From positions 1 through 64,000 of the forward strand of contig AJWJ01000046.1 of assembly GCA_000277445.1 (NCBI GenBank): 64,000 bases of DNA, given 5' to 3'. The notes beneath the pieces were generated by a model that saw only the letters and a list, made by a program, of their open reading frames with translations, was not told where the DNA came from and ran no database searches. Positions 1-10,255 of the stretch are shown here, piece after piece; the stretch's first letter is position 1; every line of letters starts with the position of its first letter. The translations under genes and the position numbers were made by a program. The stretch is from Polysphondylium violaceum. Its lineage: Eukaryota; Evosea; Eumycetozoa; Dictyosteliales; Dictyosteliaceae.

Positions 1-1298
1 CTAACGCTGTGTTTCTTTATGATGAAGAATAAAAACATAATGAAAAATATTTTTCCAAATTTTTATTTTGTAAAAACATTTTTATAAAAGATTTTTCCAG
101 TTGGTCATGGATTGACCACAAATGAGTTCAATTCCAGAGATGATTATTGTTCGTTAATAGGGTTATTTATTCCTATTACACACTAGATCAGATTATCTTT
201 ATTTATTGTTTTTATATAATATTATATACCACCAGAATAATATTATGGACACGACTCATTCCTATTACAAATTCAATTTAAAAAAAGCCTCTCCTTTTTG
301 TATTTATTGTGTTTTATTGTCATTCATTATCATCATATATTGGACCAAAACTAAAGATAGTTAAAGATTAAAAATTTATCTTTTATGGTTTAGCATTCAA
401 AACCAATGTTGTCTTTGAGAGTAATCCAGATTTAAGATATTATTTCCCAAAAATGTTAATGCATTTATCCTTTTTTTCAATATCTAAATATGACACGGAC
501 AACACAAATAAGAGAAATAGCCTATTTTTATGACTATCTAATTTATATGTGTATTAATTAACAATGGATAAATATCATTGTTTATTAAAGAGAAAAATTA
601 CAATATTTAAATCCAAGAAGAGTAAATTTTAAAAATTGAAGATCTAGATATATTTTTTATCGGCCCAGAAATAAATGTAAAAATTGTTCCCTAAATAAAA
701 TTCCAAATGAACTTGCCACGGTCAACTCTCATGATAAAAATAAAAAATTTGAAATGAAGATATTATTGGTTAAAATTTATGATTGTATTGACAATAGTGG
801 TTAGTATAAATTTTGAAGATAAATGATGTGGACAATGAAATTCATTTATGAAAATATTTCGAATATTAAAAATTGTAAATTTTGTACCAATAGTATTTTT
901 TTCGGCAAATCAAATCAATTATTACAATATAAATAGAGGGTAATCCAAGAATGTGGTTTTTAACAAAACAAAGATTACGAAAAAAGTGTGGGGTACTATT
1001 GTTTTTTTTTGTGCGGGTGAAAATAAATTGATGTTGAAAGAATGTTACCATTCTTCTTTTCACTCTCCCTCATAAACACTATATGACAGATAAGTGGGGG
1101 AAAAGATAAGTTCAATAATATCTTAGTAAAAAGTTATCCATTATCATAAACACTTTCCTAATTACTCCTCTTTTTTTAACAGATTAAATAGATGTATAGT
1201 TTGTCATTAAATTAAAAAAGTATTTAAAATGTCAAGACATCATTTTTTTTCAAATTCACTTTCAAATTAATTCAAAACCAAACTTTCAAGCTATTAAA
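1..1298. other. AT-rich region, no gene recognised
   Basis: About 1.3 kb of AT-rich sequence with many homopolymer runs and in-frame stops on both strands. The only open stretch, on the minus strand near 866-1063, has a low-complexity translation with no recognisable domain. The last part probably holds the promoter of the small gene that starts at 1299. I see no RNA gene or mobile element here. Confidence 0.6.
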
Positions 1299-1539
1299 AT
1301 GATCTTTAGTAAGTACTATTTATTTCAAATTCTTAATAATTCCTTTTATTAATTTGATAAAAAAAAAAGAATCAATTGCCCAATCATTCAACATTTCCAA
1401 TGTAAACACAAATTCCAATTATCATGGAGCCAACTCCTCTATGGGTAATTTCCAAAACAATCAATTGACTGATGCTATGGCCAAGGAAGCTATAAAAAAG
1501 AATAATCCTTATTTCAATCAACCATATTGGGGATATTAA
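1299..1539 (+). CDS. Small two-exon dictyostelid protein of unknown function
   Basis: A 59-residue protein encoded as join(1299..1308,1370..1539). The first exon is ATG ATC TTT A, followed by a GTAAGT donor and a 61-base intron ending in a long A run plus AG. The joined protein begins MIFKSIAQS, which resembles the M-x-IFKSIS start of several families of tiny dictyostelid proteins (HssA-like and UPF0512-like). Those families are also said to carry an early intron; I recall this rather than having checked it. The rest is Asn/Ser-rich and ends NPYFNQPYWGY. There is no signal peptide, membrane segment or known domain. Without the intron the frame would lack a good ATG, so the spliced model is preferred. 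Function is unknown. Confidence 0.55.
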
Positions 1540-1722
1540 AAAGGAGAAAAAAAGTTAAAATCTGAAAAGGAAGGAGGAAGACAAAGTTTTTATTACCAGT
1601 ACTTTGAAAAATAAATTACAATTACATGTGTACAATTACACAGATTTATTATTATTCATAAATAAGAAATTTTATTATCAAATTTATTATTAATTATTGT
1701 ATTTATTTTTATTCAATATTTT

Positions 1723-2316
1723 TTAACAAGTTGGGTGGAATTCACCGTCTTCATTTGGAGTTGACGAGGTGCTGGCACCGGTGACACCAATTGTTGCGGT
1801 AGCAGTTCCCATGGGGGTTGAAGCTCCTCTGGTGATGTGGTTTCTCCAGTGTGGTATAAGTTGTCAACTACCAATGCTAAGTGGAACTACAGTACAACGC
1901 ACATTTAAGTTATTATAACAAATACCATTAAGACATTGATGGGTTGTACAATCATTATTATCGTCACAATCAATTGGTATAATGATACAATATGAAGAAT
2001 TATTTGAATGGCATGAACTTGCGAGGGATGGAACTACTCACGGTCTTGACAATTTGGAAAATCAGTTTGGACCCAAATACACATGAACCGGTTGTACAGG
2101 TTATACCATCAAAACAGTTGGCCCTGATTAGAATATATGAGTTAAGATAACAACCTCCACCAAAAAATATTTTTCAAATCTAGTGGCACAAGTTTCATCA
2201 CCTTTACATACACCACAAGCATCAAACATTGGACAAACAAACTTGATACTGGTTGTAATTGAAATATCAGATTCAGTTGTATGTCTTTCATTGTAGAAAA
2301 AGTCATAAGTTTTCAT
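1723..2316 (-). pseudogene. Decayed Dicty_CTDC cysteine-rich (prestalk/extracellular matrix type) gene
   Basis: Minus-strand frames hold scattered cysteine-rich pieces separated by stops and frame changes. One piece reads CDDNNDCTTHQCLNGICY, the spacing of the dictyostelid CTDC repeat (C-D-D-x-N-x-C-T-x-x-x-C) found in prestalk matrix and spore-coat type proteins. A second reads NCFDGITCTTGSCV, and a third FDACGVCKGDETC. A Thr/Ser-rich stretch then ends at a stop near 1723. The pieces lie in the same order and orientation over about 600 bases but do not form one open frame, and no plausible introns restore them. I read this as a dead or 5'-truncated copy of a secreted CTDC protein. It could instead be one intact exon with errors, but the number of breaks argues against that. 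Confidence 0.55.
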
Positions 2317-2803
2317 TCGAAATAATTATCCTCCCACCCAAAAAGAACCATCCCTTGCTGATATCCATAAAAGGATTATTGAATCTCTATAGCGGCCCCT
2401 AAAGGAGCCTGTGTTGGGGTTGAATACTAATGTTTACTGTTGAAATTGATTGCATAGGAGCCAAGAGAATTAATTTACCCTTTCATTTACAGGTTTTATT
2501 GTCAATTTTAAACATAAAGAAACATTTACACTAAAAGATGAATATAGATTGATAGATATATTCTTTTTTGAAAAATGTGTATTAGAAAAAATCCACCTCA
2601 TTTACAATATGAATGATATTTATATTTAGTAATTTTTAGTACCCATCCAAATTTTGAAAAAAGTACACATTTTTAAAAAGCAAATTAGGTATATTGTATT
2701 TCTTGGTATTAAAATCAACAGCGTTATCGAATATAAAAAGATGAATTTTTTTTCAATCTATCTCTTCTTCAACATACAGATACATAACAAATAAATATAT
2801 ATT
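2317..2803. other. Intergenic, upstream of the histone variant
   Basis: AT-rich DNA with a less AT-rich patch around 2390-2420. Faint coding-like remains of the decayed CTDC gene may extend into the first 150 bases. The last 100 bases should hold the promoter of the H2A-like gene, with a T-run followed by a CT-rich stretch just upstream of its ATG. I see nothing else. Confidence 0.4.
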
Positions 2804-3400
2804 ATGTCTTCATCACAAGAACAACCTCTACCACAGCCACAACAATCTATAACGACTGAGGAAAAGAAAGCTAAAGCTGCAAGCATTTCAAAGAAAAGAG
2901 GGGAAAAAGTTGTAAATAGTAGTAAAAAGAAAAAAGATGTTACCGATCAACAAAAGGAGAGATTGTCTCGATCTAGTCGTGCCAATATTACTTTTCCTGT
3001 TTCGCGTGTTGAAAGACTCTTGAGAGAAGGTAGATATGCTCCACGTGTAGAATCCACAGCACCAGTATACTTGGCTGCCATTCTCGAGTACCTTGTTTAT
3101 GAAATATTGGAATTATCTCATCAAATCTGTGAACGTAACAAGAGAACTCGTATCACTCCACAACACATCAATTGGGCCGTTTCAAATGACTTGGAGTTGA
3201 ATCATCTTTTACAAGATGTTACCATTACTTTTGGTGGTGTCTTGCCAATGTCTTTTCCAACAGACAAGAAAAAGAATTCTAAAACTGAACCACCTACCCA
3301 GAAAACAAATAAGAAAGAAGGTCCAGCTGTTGATCAATACAATGAGGAAGATGAAGATGACCAAGAACATTCTGCAATTCAACCCTCACAAACATATTAA
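2804..3400 (+). CDS. Divergent histone H2A variant with long tails and a C-terminal SQTY
   Basis: A 198-residue, intronless protein. Residues about 55-150 are a clear H2A histone fold: [43 protein letters not shown], and GGVLP near residue 145. It should pair with an H2B in a nucleosome. Acidic-patch positions equivalent to E56, E61, E64, D90 and E92 are kept, but E91 is Leu (NDLELN for NDEELN). The N-terminal tail is unusually long at about 54 residues and Lys-rich. The C-terminal tail is acidic and ends in SQTY, which resembles the SQ-(E/D)-hydrophobic phosphorylation end of H2A.X but with Thr at the acidic position. It is not H2A.Z by eye. The ankyrin-like gene on the other strand converges 97 bases downstream. 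Identification as an H2A family member is firm; the subtype is open. Confidence 0.93.
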   Translation: MSSSQEQPLPQPQQSITTEEKKAKAASISKKRGEKVVNSSKKKKDVTDQQKERLSRSSRANITFPVSRVERLLREGRYAPRVESTAPVYLAAILEYLVYEILELSHQICERNKRTRITPQHINWAVSNDLELNHLLQDVTITFGGVLPMSFPTDKKKNSKTEPPTQKTNKKEGPAVDQYNEEDEDDQEHSAIQPSQTY

Positions 3401-3497
3401 TTGTTTGATTAATATCAATATTATTATTATCATTACTATTATTTTAATTAAAAAGATACAAATAATAATAACAATTAATTTAAACAATGGTTTTTAT

Positions 3498-5828
3498 CTA
3501 TACTACTTTTAATTTCTTTAGCATTGGTGTATATCTAAGAGAGGCTAAGTATTTGTCCAATTGCACATATTCTATGAATTCATTTGCTTTGGTAAATCTA
3601 TCGATAAACTCATTGAAGCTCTCTGGATCCATTCCATTTCTTAACACACTAAACACCATTGGCTTGACAGTAAACAAGTTGCAAATGCTATGCTTAGACA
3701 CAGATATTGGAATACTGGGATTCACTCTAACCAGATACTCAAGTGCATCCAAATTACCACTCTCCATACAAGCCAAAAAGAGGGAATTGGAAAAATCTAA
3801 ATTTGGAGTCAATTGATTAAAGTATTCTATGTGTTTCCATGTTGCCTCTTTGGAAATCATGGTGATAAGACTGGGTGTCACCAATTTAGGAGGCGTGTGT
3901 AAAAGATGATGCCTGAGCAAAAGATGGAAATGGTGTGGCAACTTGTCGCACAGCGATATGTTGAGGAGTGTGTCTATGTTGTTGAGCGTTGTGTTTGGTG
4001 ATTTGCTCAGAACATATTCAAGTATATTGAAATTAGGCAAACGTCTTTTGGTACTCAACGCATCATAGACTGAGGACTTAATGACATGACCAGCCTCGAG
4101 GAGAATATCCACCACCTGTGTGGTTTTGGCCAACACCAACACACCATTTTCCACAAGGGACGGCAACTTCTTTTCTTGAATGAGAAACATTAGTATCTCA
4201 ACACACGACTCCCTGATTGCTTCTTTATAAAACTCTATCGACACCATATTGATTTTATCTGGAAACCTTGTCTCAACCATTGAATAATTCCATTTAAAGC
4301 AGGCGGCATTGTGTTGGCGAATGGACAGCTTACACTGCAACTCATGATACTTTGCCTGGATCTTGGGGTACTGGTCCAAGGCAAACAATGCCAAAATATT
4401 CATATCGGCCACAGACCAAGATCTGGCAATCTCGTCACAGTCGAAATTTAAATTGTCCTGTGCCATTTGAAATTGGAGTATCTTGGCCGACCTGTTTACG
4501 ATGGCGATCCTGTGTCGCTGGACATCCTTTCTATGTTGATTGACACCACCCCTATAAACAGTTTTGTTGCAGAGGTATTTATAAATCTCTAAATTGTCAT
4601 CCCGGATGGCTTGGTGAACGCTTGTTTCGGGAATTGATACACCTAAATCATGGAGCTCCTTTACTCTCCCCAAAGAACTGTTCCAGTTATCTATGTCTGA
4701 CAATATCTTTGATTTAAAATCCATCTTTTCATCTTTTACTCTGAATTGATTCACTGTCTCCCAATCATGAACAACAAGAGCACTCTTTACAATCTCGACT
4801 CTGAGTAGATTATAATCTTTTAAACTAATCATGCTGTTCTCCAACATGTAAAACACCAATTTAATACGATGATACGAGTGTTGTGATCCTGTTTTCAACT
4901 GATCTATTATTAATTGAGTTGAAATCATACCCTTGTATGTTTCTAGTAAATAGATGACCAAGTTTTGATTTTCTTTTCCCAATCTAAACCAATTGTCTAA
5001 ATCAAATCTAATAGGGATATATAGATTGAGTATCTTGAATATCTCTATATCACCACATCCTATCACTTCACGATAGATATAATGATAAAATCTCTCATCA
5101 TCAATATTATTACTATTGTCAAAAATAGAATCAAATTCATCAGATCTACTAGTAGTTTTGTGTCTGCCATGCCTATTCCCTTTATCGTCACCGTCATTAC
5201 TATCATCACTACTATTACGATTAATACTGTTAAACAGTAAGTATTTATCCAACAATCTAGACAGTGTATCTTTTTGTTTATATTTAATGGAATAAATGAT
5301 ATTTGACAGGACCAATGATCTATCGATATCGTGATCTATTTCCAATAGATAATTTACCAATTGATATTGCCCATCTCTCCAAGCCACACAATAACACTTT
5401 TTGAACTCACCTCTGTAGCCAAGACTGATCAAGTACTTGAATATATCATAATGTTGGTACTGTACTGCAGTGTATAATTGTATTGGAAACTCTATGACAA
5501 AATAAAATGAATACCGACTGAATACCAATTTAAACAATTGCAAGTCTTTAATTTTAAATAGACAATAAGGGTCCTTGAGATGTAACTTTTCATTCAACTT
5601 TACTTTATCTTTTAATAATCCAAAATAACCCCTATCAATGATCCAATCTACGCTAAAGATATCTTTGTATCTATAATCCCCTTTATTGTACCCAAACACC
5701 TTTTTACTTAGAAACTTGTTGTGAAACACTAGATCAAACAATTGCTTTGAAAGATTCTTGTTGTTGCTGTTATTGTTATTATTACTACTATCAGTATTAC
5801 TAGTACTATTATTCTTACTTTTATTCAT
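3498..5828 (-). CDS. Large dictyostelid ankyrin-repeat-like protein
   Basis: A single-exon protein of about 776 residues. I take the ATG at 5828 (MNKSKNN) rather than the upstream in-frame ATG at 5912, because a TATA-like AT stretch lies just upstream of it and the added N-terminus would be atypical. After an Asn/Ser-rich start, the LFDLVFHNKFLSKKVFGYN segment is typical of the N-terminus of a large dictyostelid family of ankyrin-like proteins. Repeating helix pairs of about 30 residues follow, such as VHQAIRDDNLEIYKYLCNK, most of them poorly matching canonical ankyrin repeats. A short Arg/His/Asp-rich insert lies around residue 235. There is no signal peptide or membrane segment. A role as a protein-interaction scaffold is inferred only. 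A relative of the same family is fused to a Rab-like domain near 30 kb in this window. Confidence 0.85.
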   Translation of the reverse strand: MNKSKNNSTSNTDSSNNNNNSNNKNLSKQLFDLVFHNKFLSKKVFGYNKGDYRYKDIFSVDWIIDRGYFGLLKDKVKLNEKLHLKDPYCLFKIKDLQLFKLVFSRYSFYFVIEFPIQLYTAVQYQHYDIFKYLISLGYRGEFKKCYCVAWRDGQYQLVNYLLEIDHDIDRSLVLSNIIYSIKYKQKDTLSRLLDKYLLFNSINRNSSDDSNDGDDKGNRHGRHKTTSRSDEFDSIFDNSNNIDDERFYHYIYREVIGCGDIEIFKILNLYIPIRFDLDNWFRLGKENQNLVIYLLETYKGMISTQLIIDQLKTGSQHSYHRIKLVFYMLENSMISLKDYNLLRVEIVKSALVVHDWETVNQFRVKDEKMDFKSKILSDIDNWNSSLGRVKELHDLGVSIPETSVHQAIRDDNLEIYKYLCNKTVYRGGVNQHRKDVQRHRIAIVNRSAKILQFQMAQDNLNFDCDEIARSWSVADMNILALFALDQYPKIQAKYHELQCKLSIRQHNAACFKWNYSMVETRFPDKINMVSIEFYKEAIRESCVEILMFLIQEKKLPSLVENGVLVLAKTTQVVDILLEAGHVIKSSVYDALSTKRRLPNFNILEYVLSKSPNTTLNNIDTLLNISLCDKLPHHFHLLLRHHLLHTPPKLVTPSLITMISKEATWKHIEYFNQLTPNLDFSNSLFLACMESGNLDALEYLVRVNPSIPISVSKHSICNLFTVKPMVFSVLRNGMDPESFNEFIDRFTKANEFIEYVQLDKYLASLRYTPMLKKLKVV

Positions 5829-6057
5829 TATATATGCATATATATGGGAGGATAGGGTGTTGTTGAAAAAAACATAAATTTGAAATTGTGCAAAAAAGCA
5901 CCTCCCTCCCAATCAAAAAAAAAAAACAAATTGCCTAAAGCAACATTGGAATTTTTTTTGTCACAGCGTATTTTTTCCAAATTTAGAAGATTTATTATTA
6001 TCACTTTTCAAGGAAAAAAAAAAAAAAAAAAAGTATAGATATATACAATGAATTAAA

Positions 6058-7107
6058 TTAGATTTGTTTTAAAAAGGTCAATAACTTTTCTCTATAGGCT
6101 TCGACGCTTGATGAATGAACGCCAGTGGTGTGAATGTGGTAATTGATGGTCCAAAAATCTTTTGGTTCTTGGGCTTTTTTGAAAAGGATTTCAGAGTGAG
6201 TGTAGGGAACAACTGGATCTTGAGTGGCGTGAATAAAGAGAATGGGTTTTGGACTAATTTGGGCAACGTAGTTGATTGGTGTGTCGTCTCTAGACATATT
6301 GGGACCACCGTTTCTGAGAATGTTTCTGAGGGTGTATTCAATGACAATGTCGACAAACCACTCGGGTGGGTTGGTTGGAATGAGCGAGTCAAAGGGTGGT
6401 TGAATCCATTTAAAGAAATGGGTTACGCCTTCGGCGAGGTAACGATAGATATTGTGTTTCCAGGCGAGGCCAGCGTGGGCATAGGGACTCTCGGCAATGA
6501 CGCCGTCAATGAGGTCCTTGTCTTTGGCTCCAGCAATAATGACGCTTCCGCCACCTAATGACATGCCGGTGAGGATGAGTTTTTCGCTGTGTTGGGGATA
6601 GGCCTTCTTGACAAATCTGATGGCTGCCCTGACATCCTTGTGCTCTCTGTACGAGTATCCAATTCCACGACCCATGCTGTCGCTTCTGCCTGTGCCATCG
6701 ATGCTGTCATACACCATCACAGAAAGACCCTCTTGATGAAAAACTTTGATCTGTTCAAAGAATTCGTAACGGTCTTTGCCAGAGCCGTGCACAACGACCA
6801 TGGTGATTCCTCTATTCTCTTTGGCCTCGTCGGTGGCCTTGTCGAGGGCGGGCACCCACCAGCCCCTCACAGTGTGGTTAGTGTCAAATCCGGTAAACTC
6901 GATATCATGAAAAGCAATTCCATGTCTGCCAAGTGGATCACCGCTCTGTTGCACCAAACCTCTCCACCAGGGGAAATAAAGTAACGCCTGTGAGATGAAA
7001 TGAATGAATCCCAAGCTAATTGCCAAAGAAAACAAAAGGACAATCAACGAAAATATCATTATGCATCTATTTCCTTTTTGTTGTTTTTGTATTTTACTTT
7101 TATCCAT
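6058..7107 (-). CDS. Membrane-anchored alpha/beta hydrolase (ABHD12/13-like)
   Basis: A single-exon protein of 349 residues. A hydrophobic segment at about residues 16-40 is a probable signal anchor and leaves the catalytic domain outside the cytosol. The alpha/beta hydrolase fold is supported by an HGSGKDR oxyanion loop near 107, the nucleophile elbow GMSLGGG with Ser183, an acid in HATQDP (Asp297), and the catalytic His in HTTGVHSS (His331). The layout fits the serine hydrolases of the ABHD12/ABHD13 (Bem46) group, which act on lipids or acyl groups. The substrate cannot be told from sequence. The start MDKSKIQ follows an AT-rich leader. The gene lies tandem with CDP-diacylglycerol synthase on the same strand, 470 bases apart. 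Confidence 0.9.
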   Translation of the reverse strand: MDKSKIQKQQKGNRCIMIFSLIVLLFSLAISLGFIHFISQALLYFPWWRGLVQQSGDPLGRHGIAFHDIEFTGFDTNHTVRGWWVPALDKATDEAKENRGITMVVVHGSGKDRYEFFEQIKVFHQEGLSVMVYDSIDGTGRSDSMGRGIGYSYREHKDVRAAIRFVKKAYPQHSEKLILTGMSLGGGSVIIAGAKDKDLIDGVIAESPYAHAGLAWKHNIYRYLAEGVTHFFKWIQPPFDSLIPTNPPEWFVDIVIEYTLRNILRNGGPNMSRDDTPINYVAQISPKPILFIHATQDPVVPYTHSEILFKKAQEPKDFWTINYHIHTTGVHSSSVEAYREKLLTFLKQI

Positions 7108-7577
7108 AACGGTAGTAGTACTAGACAGTAGTAGTGTTTACCTATCTATATCTAGTAATGTTGTGAGTATTTATTGAATTTAGAAAGAAAAAAAATAAAA
7201 AAATAAAAAAGAAAAGGTAGGAAAAAAATAAAAGATTATTATTGTAATTATTTTCAAAAAAAATTAAAAAATAAATAGAATTGTATGTCGTTTGGCAGAG
7301 TCCACGGCTACGAAACCCTTTTGCAGATACCAAAATTTTTTTTTTTTTTTTTTTTTAGATTTTTTTCAATTTTTTTTTGCAGACACCCAGAGTGATGTGA
7401 CTGTGTGTGATTTTCGAACAAAATGGCGAATTTGCAAAAGAATCACCCGTGTTTCTTTAAATAGAAATTGGTGTTGAACACATCTAATTTATATGACTCA
7501 CTACTACTTAAACTAAAAACACAACCACTACTAATTGACTACTACCTATTTATTTAATGATATGGCTAGTATTTTTA
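7108..7577. other. Intergenic with T-runs; promoter of the hydrolase gene
   Basis: Contains long A- and T-runs and one less AT-rich patch around 7290-7330. Short open frames overlap on both strands here, but they are low complexity and show no domain. It should hold the hydrolase promoter and the 3' end of the CDP-diacylglycerol synthase transcript. Confidence 0.4.
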
Positions 7578-9287
7578 TTATTTAACTAAACTAAGGTCAA
7601 TGGTTGATTTTAATTTTTCAAAGATTTGTATTTTTTCATCCATTGGGAGCATCATTAAACCTGCCCAAATTTGAGTTGGATCCATTTCCAATGTTTTAAT
7701 AAATGTGTTAAAGTAAACATGAATAAAGAGACCCATAATAAATTGACAATCAGTTCTATCGGTGACACCACCATGACCTGGGAAGATGGTATCAAAATCC
7801 TTTTTTTATAAATATTATTAATATTAGTTTGTGTGTGTGGTGTTGGTATATAGATTTATAAATAGTAAAAACATACTTTAATCTTATATGCTCTCTTAAT
7901 ACCAGAGGCAAAGAAACCACCAAATGGGGCAATTAAAGAACCAAATAATGCTAATACTAAAGCATGATATTGAATTGGAATAAAGGTGAATGAACTAATA
8001 GTAAGACCCAACTATAATAATGATTGAGTGTTAATATATACATATTTATCAATCTACTATTGTCACAATCTATAATATTCTTACATATTTGGAAAGAATT
8101 GAAGAGATTTCATGTGGGATAATAAATTCTTTTGGAAGGAAAACTGGATCTGGTGTACAATGAAGAGCTTCCATAAAACCAGCATTCTGTAAATTAATTT
8201 TTTAAAAAGAGGTCAATATGATTTCCATAACTTAAAAAAAGAGTTTAATACTTACACCTTTTGGACAAATTACCCAATCAAATTGAATTAAAAATCCAGC
8301 AAACTATATTTATCATATCAGTATTAATATATTATATATGCTAGCAATTAAAATAAAATAAACATACATAATAAGCAAATAATAAAGTCCAAAAAGTGGC
8401 ACCAATGAAACCTTCCCAAGTCTTGTTTGGAGAGATTTTCATTAATGGTTTGTTTATAAATTTCTTACCGAGGAAGAAACCATTCAAATAAGCAAAAATA
8501 TCGTTACAAACAATAATTGATACTGGGAGAATAAACCAAATAAGACCTTGATAAATGTTTGAAATTAAAAAGTTTGATTGAACAACTACCATCATCAATG
8601 TCATTAAAGTCCAAGTAAATTGTGAAAATTGATAACGATATAATCCTTTTCTTAAAGTGAAAATAAATGTAACAAATCCTATATGTGTGTGAATGATGTG
8701 TTAATAATATTTATATATACATATAGTAATAATAATAATAGATAATACATACCAATACAATAGAGTGAAAATGAATGCCATAAATGATATCTTACAAAAT
8801 GTTGAAATAGATCTGGATGGTATTCAGATAATTTCACTAGAATTGGTTTTGCATAAAAGTAGAAAAAGGCAGAGAGTAAAAAGAACCAATTAAGAGTTCT
8901 AAAACTAGGAATCTTTTTCTCTTTGGCCTCTATATAACGAAGACCAATCATTTCTTTGAAAACTAATAATTGAAGAGCAATGACAAACAATGAAACGATA
9001 AAGTGATCAGTGTTTAAAACAAATGTAAAGAAACCAATCATCATAGCGCCCATAATAGAACGAACTAAAAGTTTCTTCCATTTTGCGCCTGGTGGATCAT
9101 TTGGTTTGGCATTGTCTGCATTGTTTGCCACTTGTTTGGCATTTGATTCATCTTCTGATGAACTTTCATCGTCTTTGGATGAATCAAAATCTCTAGAATC
9201 AGCTTTGGCTTGATTTTTTAGTTCTTGTGTAGCAGTAGTTTTATTATTACCACCTGTTGTTGCTTTTCTATTCTTTATATCCATCAT
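7578..9287 (-). CDS. Phosphatidate cytidylyltransferase (CDP-diacylglycerol synthase)
   Basis: A six-exon gene, complement(join(7578..7799,7877..8011,8085..8186,8256..8303,8368..8678,8753..9287)), giving 450 residues; all joins use GT...AG and keep frame. It makes CDP-diacylglycerol from phosphatidic acid and CTP, the precursor of phosphatidylinositol and cardiolipin. The CDP-alcohol cytidylyltransferase signature is seen near the C-terminus as [13 protein letters not shown], with the metal-binding Asp residues. [12 protein letters not shown] is also typical of eukaryotic CDS proteins. The first about 85 residues are a charged Ser/Asp/Glu-rich cytosolic region. Multiple hydrophobic segments follow, as expected for an ER membrane enzyme. 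The length matches eukaryotic CDS1/CDS2 (about 445-460). Confidence 0.94.
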
Positions 9288-9817
9288 GATTATGTTGTAT
9301 ACTATATATATTTATCTATAGATATTATCGAATAAATGATCAAAGAAAATTGTAAAAATGTGTATGTGTTGTGTGTGGGGTTGTCAATGTGTGTGTCGGG
9401 TGGTTAATTAAATAGGGTGATGATAATATTTTTAAACAGATGTTTATATATGTATGTATAAGATTGTTTTTGTCAAACTGATTGAACCTCAAATGATATG
9501 AAATATAAATTTTTATAAATTTTATATTTTTTCAACAAATTCAAAAAAAAAAAAGAAAAAAAAAAGGGAAGGGTTTTTGCATCAAATGATTTGCAAATGT
9601 CGGCGATGATTTCCCACCATTCAAAATAAATTTTTCACAAAATATCTTTTTTACTAATGAATCTATAACATGTAAATTAATAGTATGTCAACAATAGTAA
9701 ATACATGAAAAAGGTGTCTGTTATTTTGCAGTATGTGTTGAATAGAGTTGTCTTTATTCCTCACAACAACATATTGGTTATTATTCAATAGATTGAAAAA
9801 GATAATCAAACAATCAT
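9288..9817. other. Intergenic upstream of CDP-diacylglycerol synthase
   Basis: AT-rich DNA with GT-rich patches near 9360-9410 and an A-run at 9540-9565. It probably holds the promoter of the gene ending at 9287. No gene seen. Confidence 0.4.
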
Positions 9818-10140
9818 TTATCGTTCATCTCTTTGATACTGGGTCGTATGGATGATTTGGCCGGGGTTAGTGCAGCGCTCCGTATAGCAGATGGTGCTTT
9901 AATCATTGTCGATTGTGTTCAAGGTATTGGAGTTTATAACAAGAGATTGGGAGTAGTTTACAAAAACTTCTATATATTTGGTCCTTTATAGCATATGTAC
10001 AAATATACTAGTTACAGATGACCATGGCGTTGTCCCCATTACTCAAGAATTTAAAACTCTTTTACCAATGCATTTCAATGGGCACTCTTTGTGACGAAAT
10101 TATGCATGGAATGAAATTTAATACACGACTAAAGATTTTT
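9818..10140 (+). pseudogene. Broken elongation factor 2 copy (internal deletion)
   Basis: Two EF-2-like pieces lie in order on the plus strand. At about 9820-9935, after a frame change, the frame reads DDLAGVSAALRIADGALIIV and then DCVQG, matching the GTPase-domain stretch after the DxPGH box (EF-2: [22 protein letters not shown]). At about 10050-10130 the frames read QEFKTLL, then NAFQWA, then LCDEIMHGMKFN, matching the domain IV stretch of EF-2 ([22 protein letters not shown]). Several hundred residues between them are missing, and the frame shifts more than once. The functional EF-2 gene must lie elsewhere. It is not close to any element that would explain its arrival. Confidence 0.72.
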
Positions 10141-10255
10141 AAATAGAAAAAGAACAAGATAAACATACACATTCTATGGATTTAATTTATATTACTAAAT
10201 ATTATTACTATTACTACTATATATACATAAATACATAATTTATTCAATACATAAT

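Noticed and set aside
866-1063. 65-residue minus-strand frame at the left edge
   Set aside because: Lys/Asn/Phe-rich translation of AT-rich DNA, no domain, no fitting promoter or splice context.
5829-5912. Upstream in-frame ATG (5912) of the ankyrin-like gene
   Set aside because: It would add a hydrophobic, cysteine-containing leader across a TATA-like stretch; the ATG at 5828 with an Asn/Ser-rich start fits the family better.
9288-10255. Mobile element as the source of the EF-2 fragment
   Set aside because: No terminal repeats, target-site duplication, reverse transcriptase or transposase sequence nearby.
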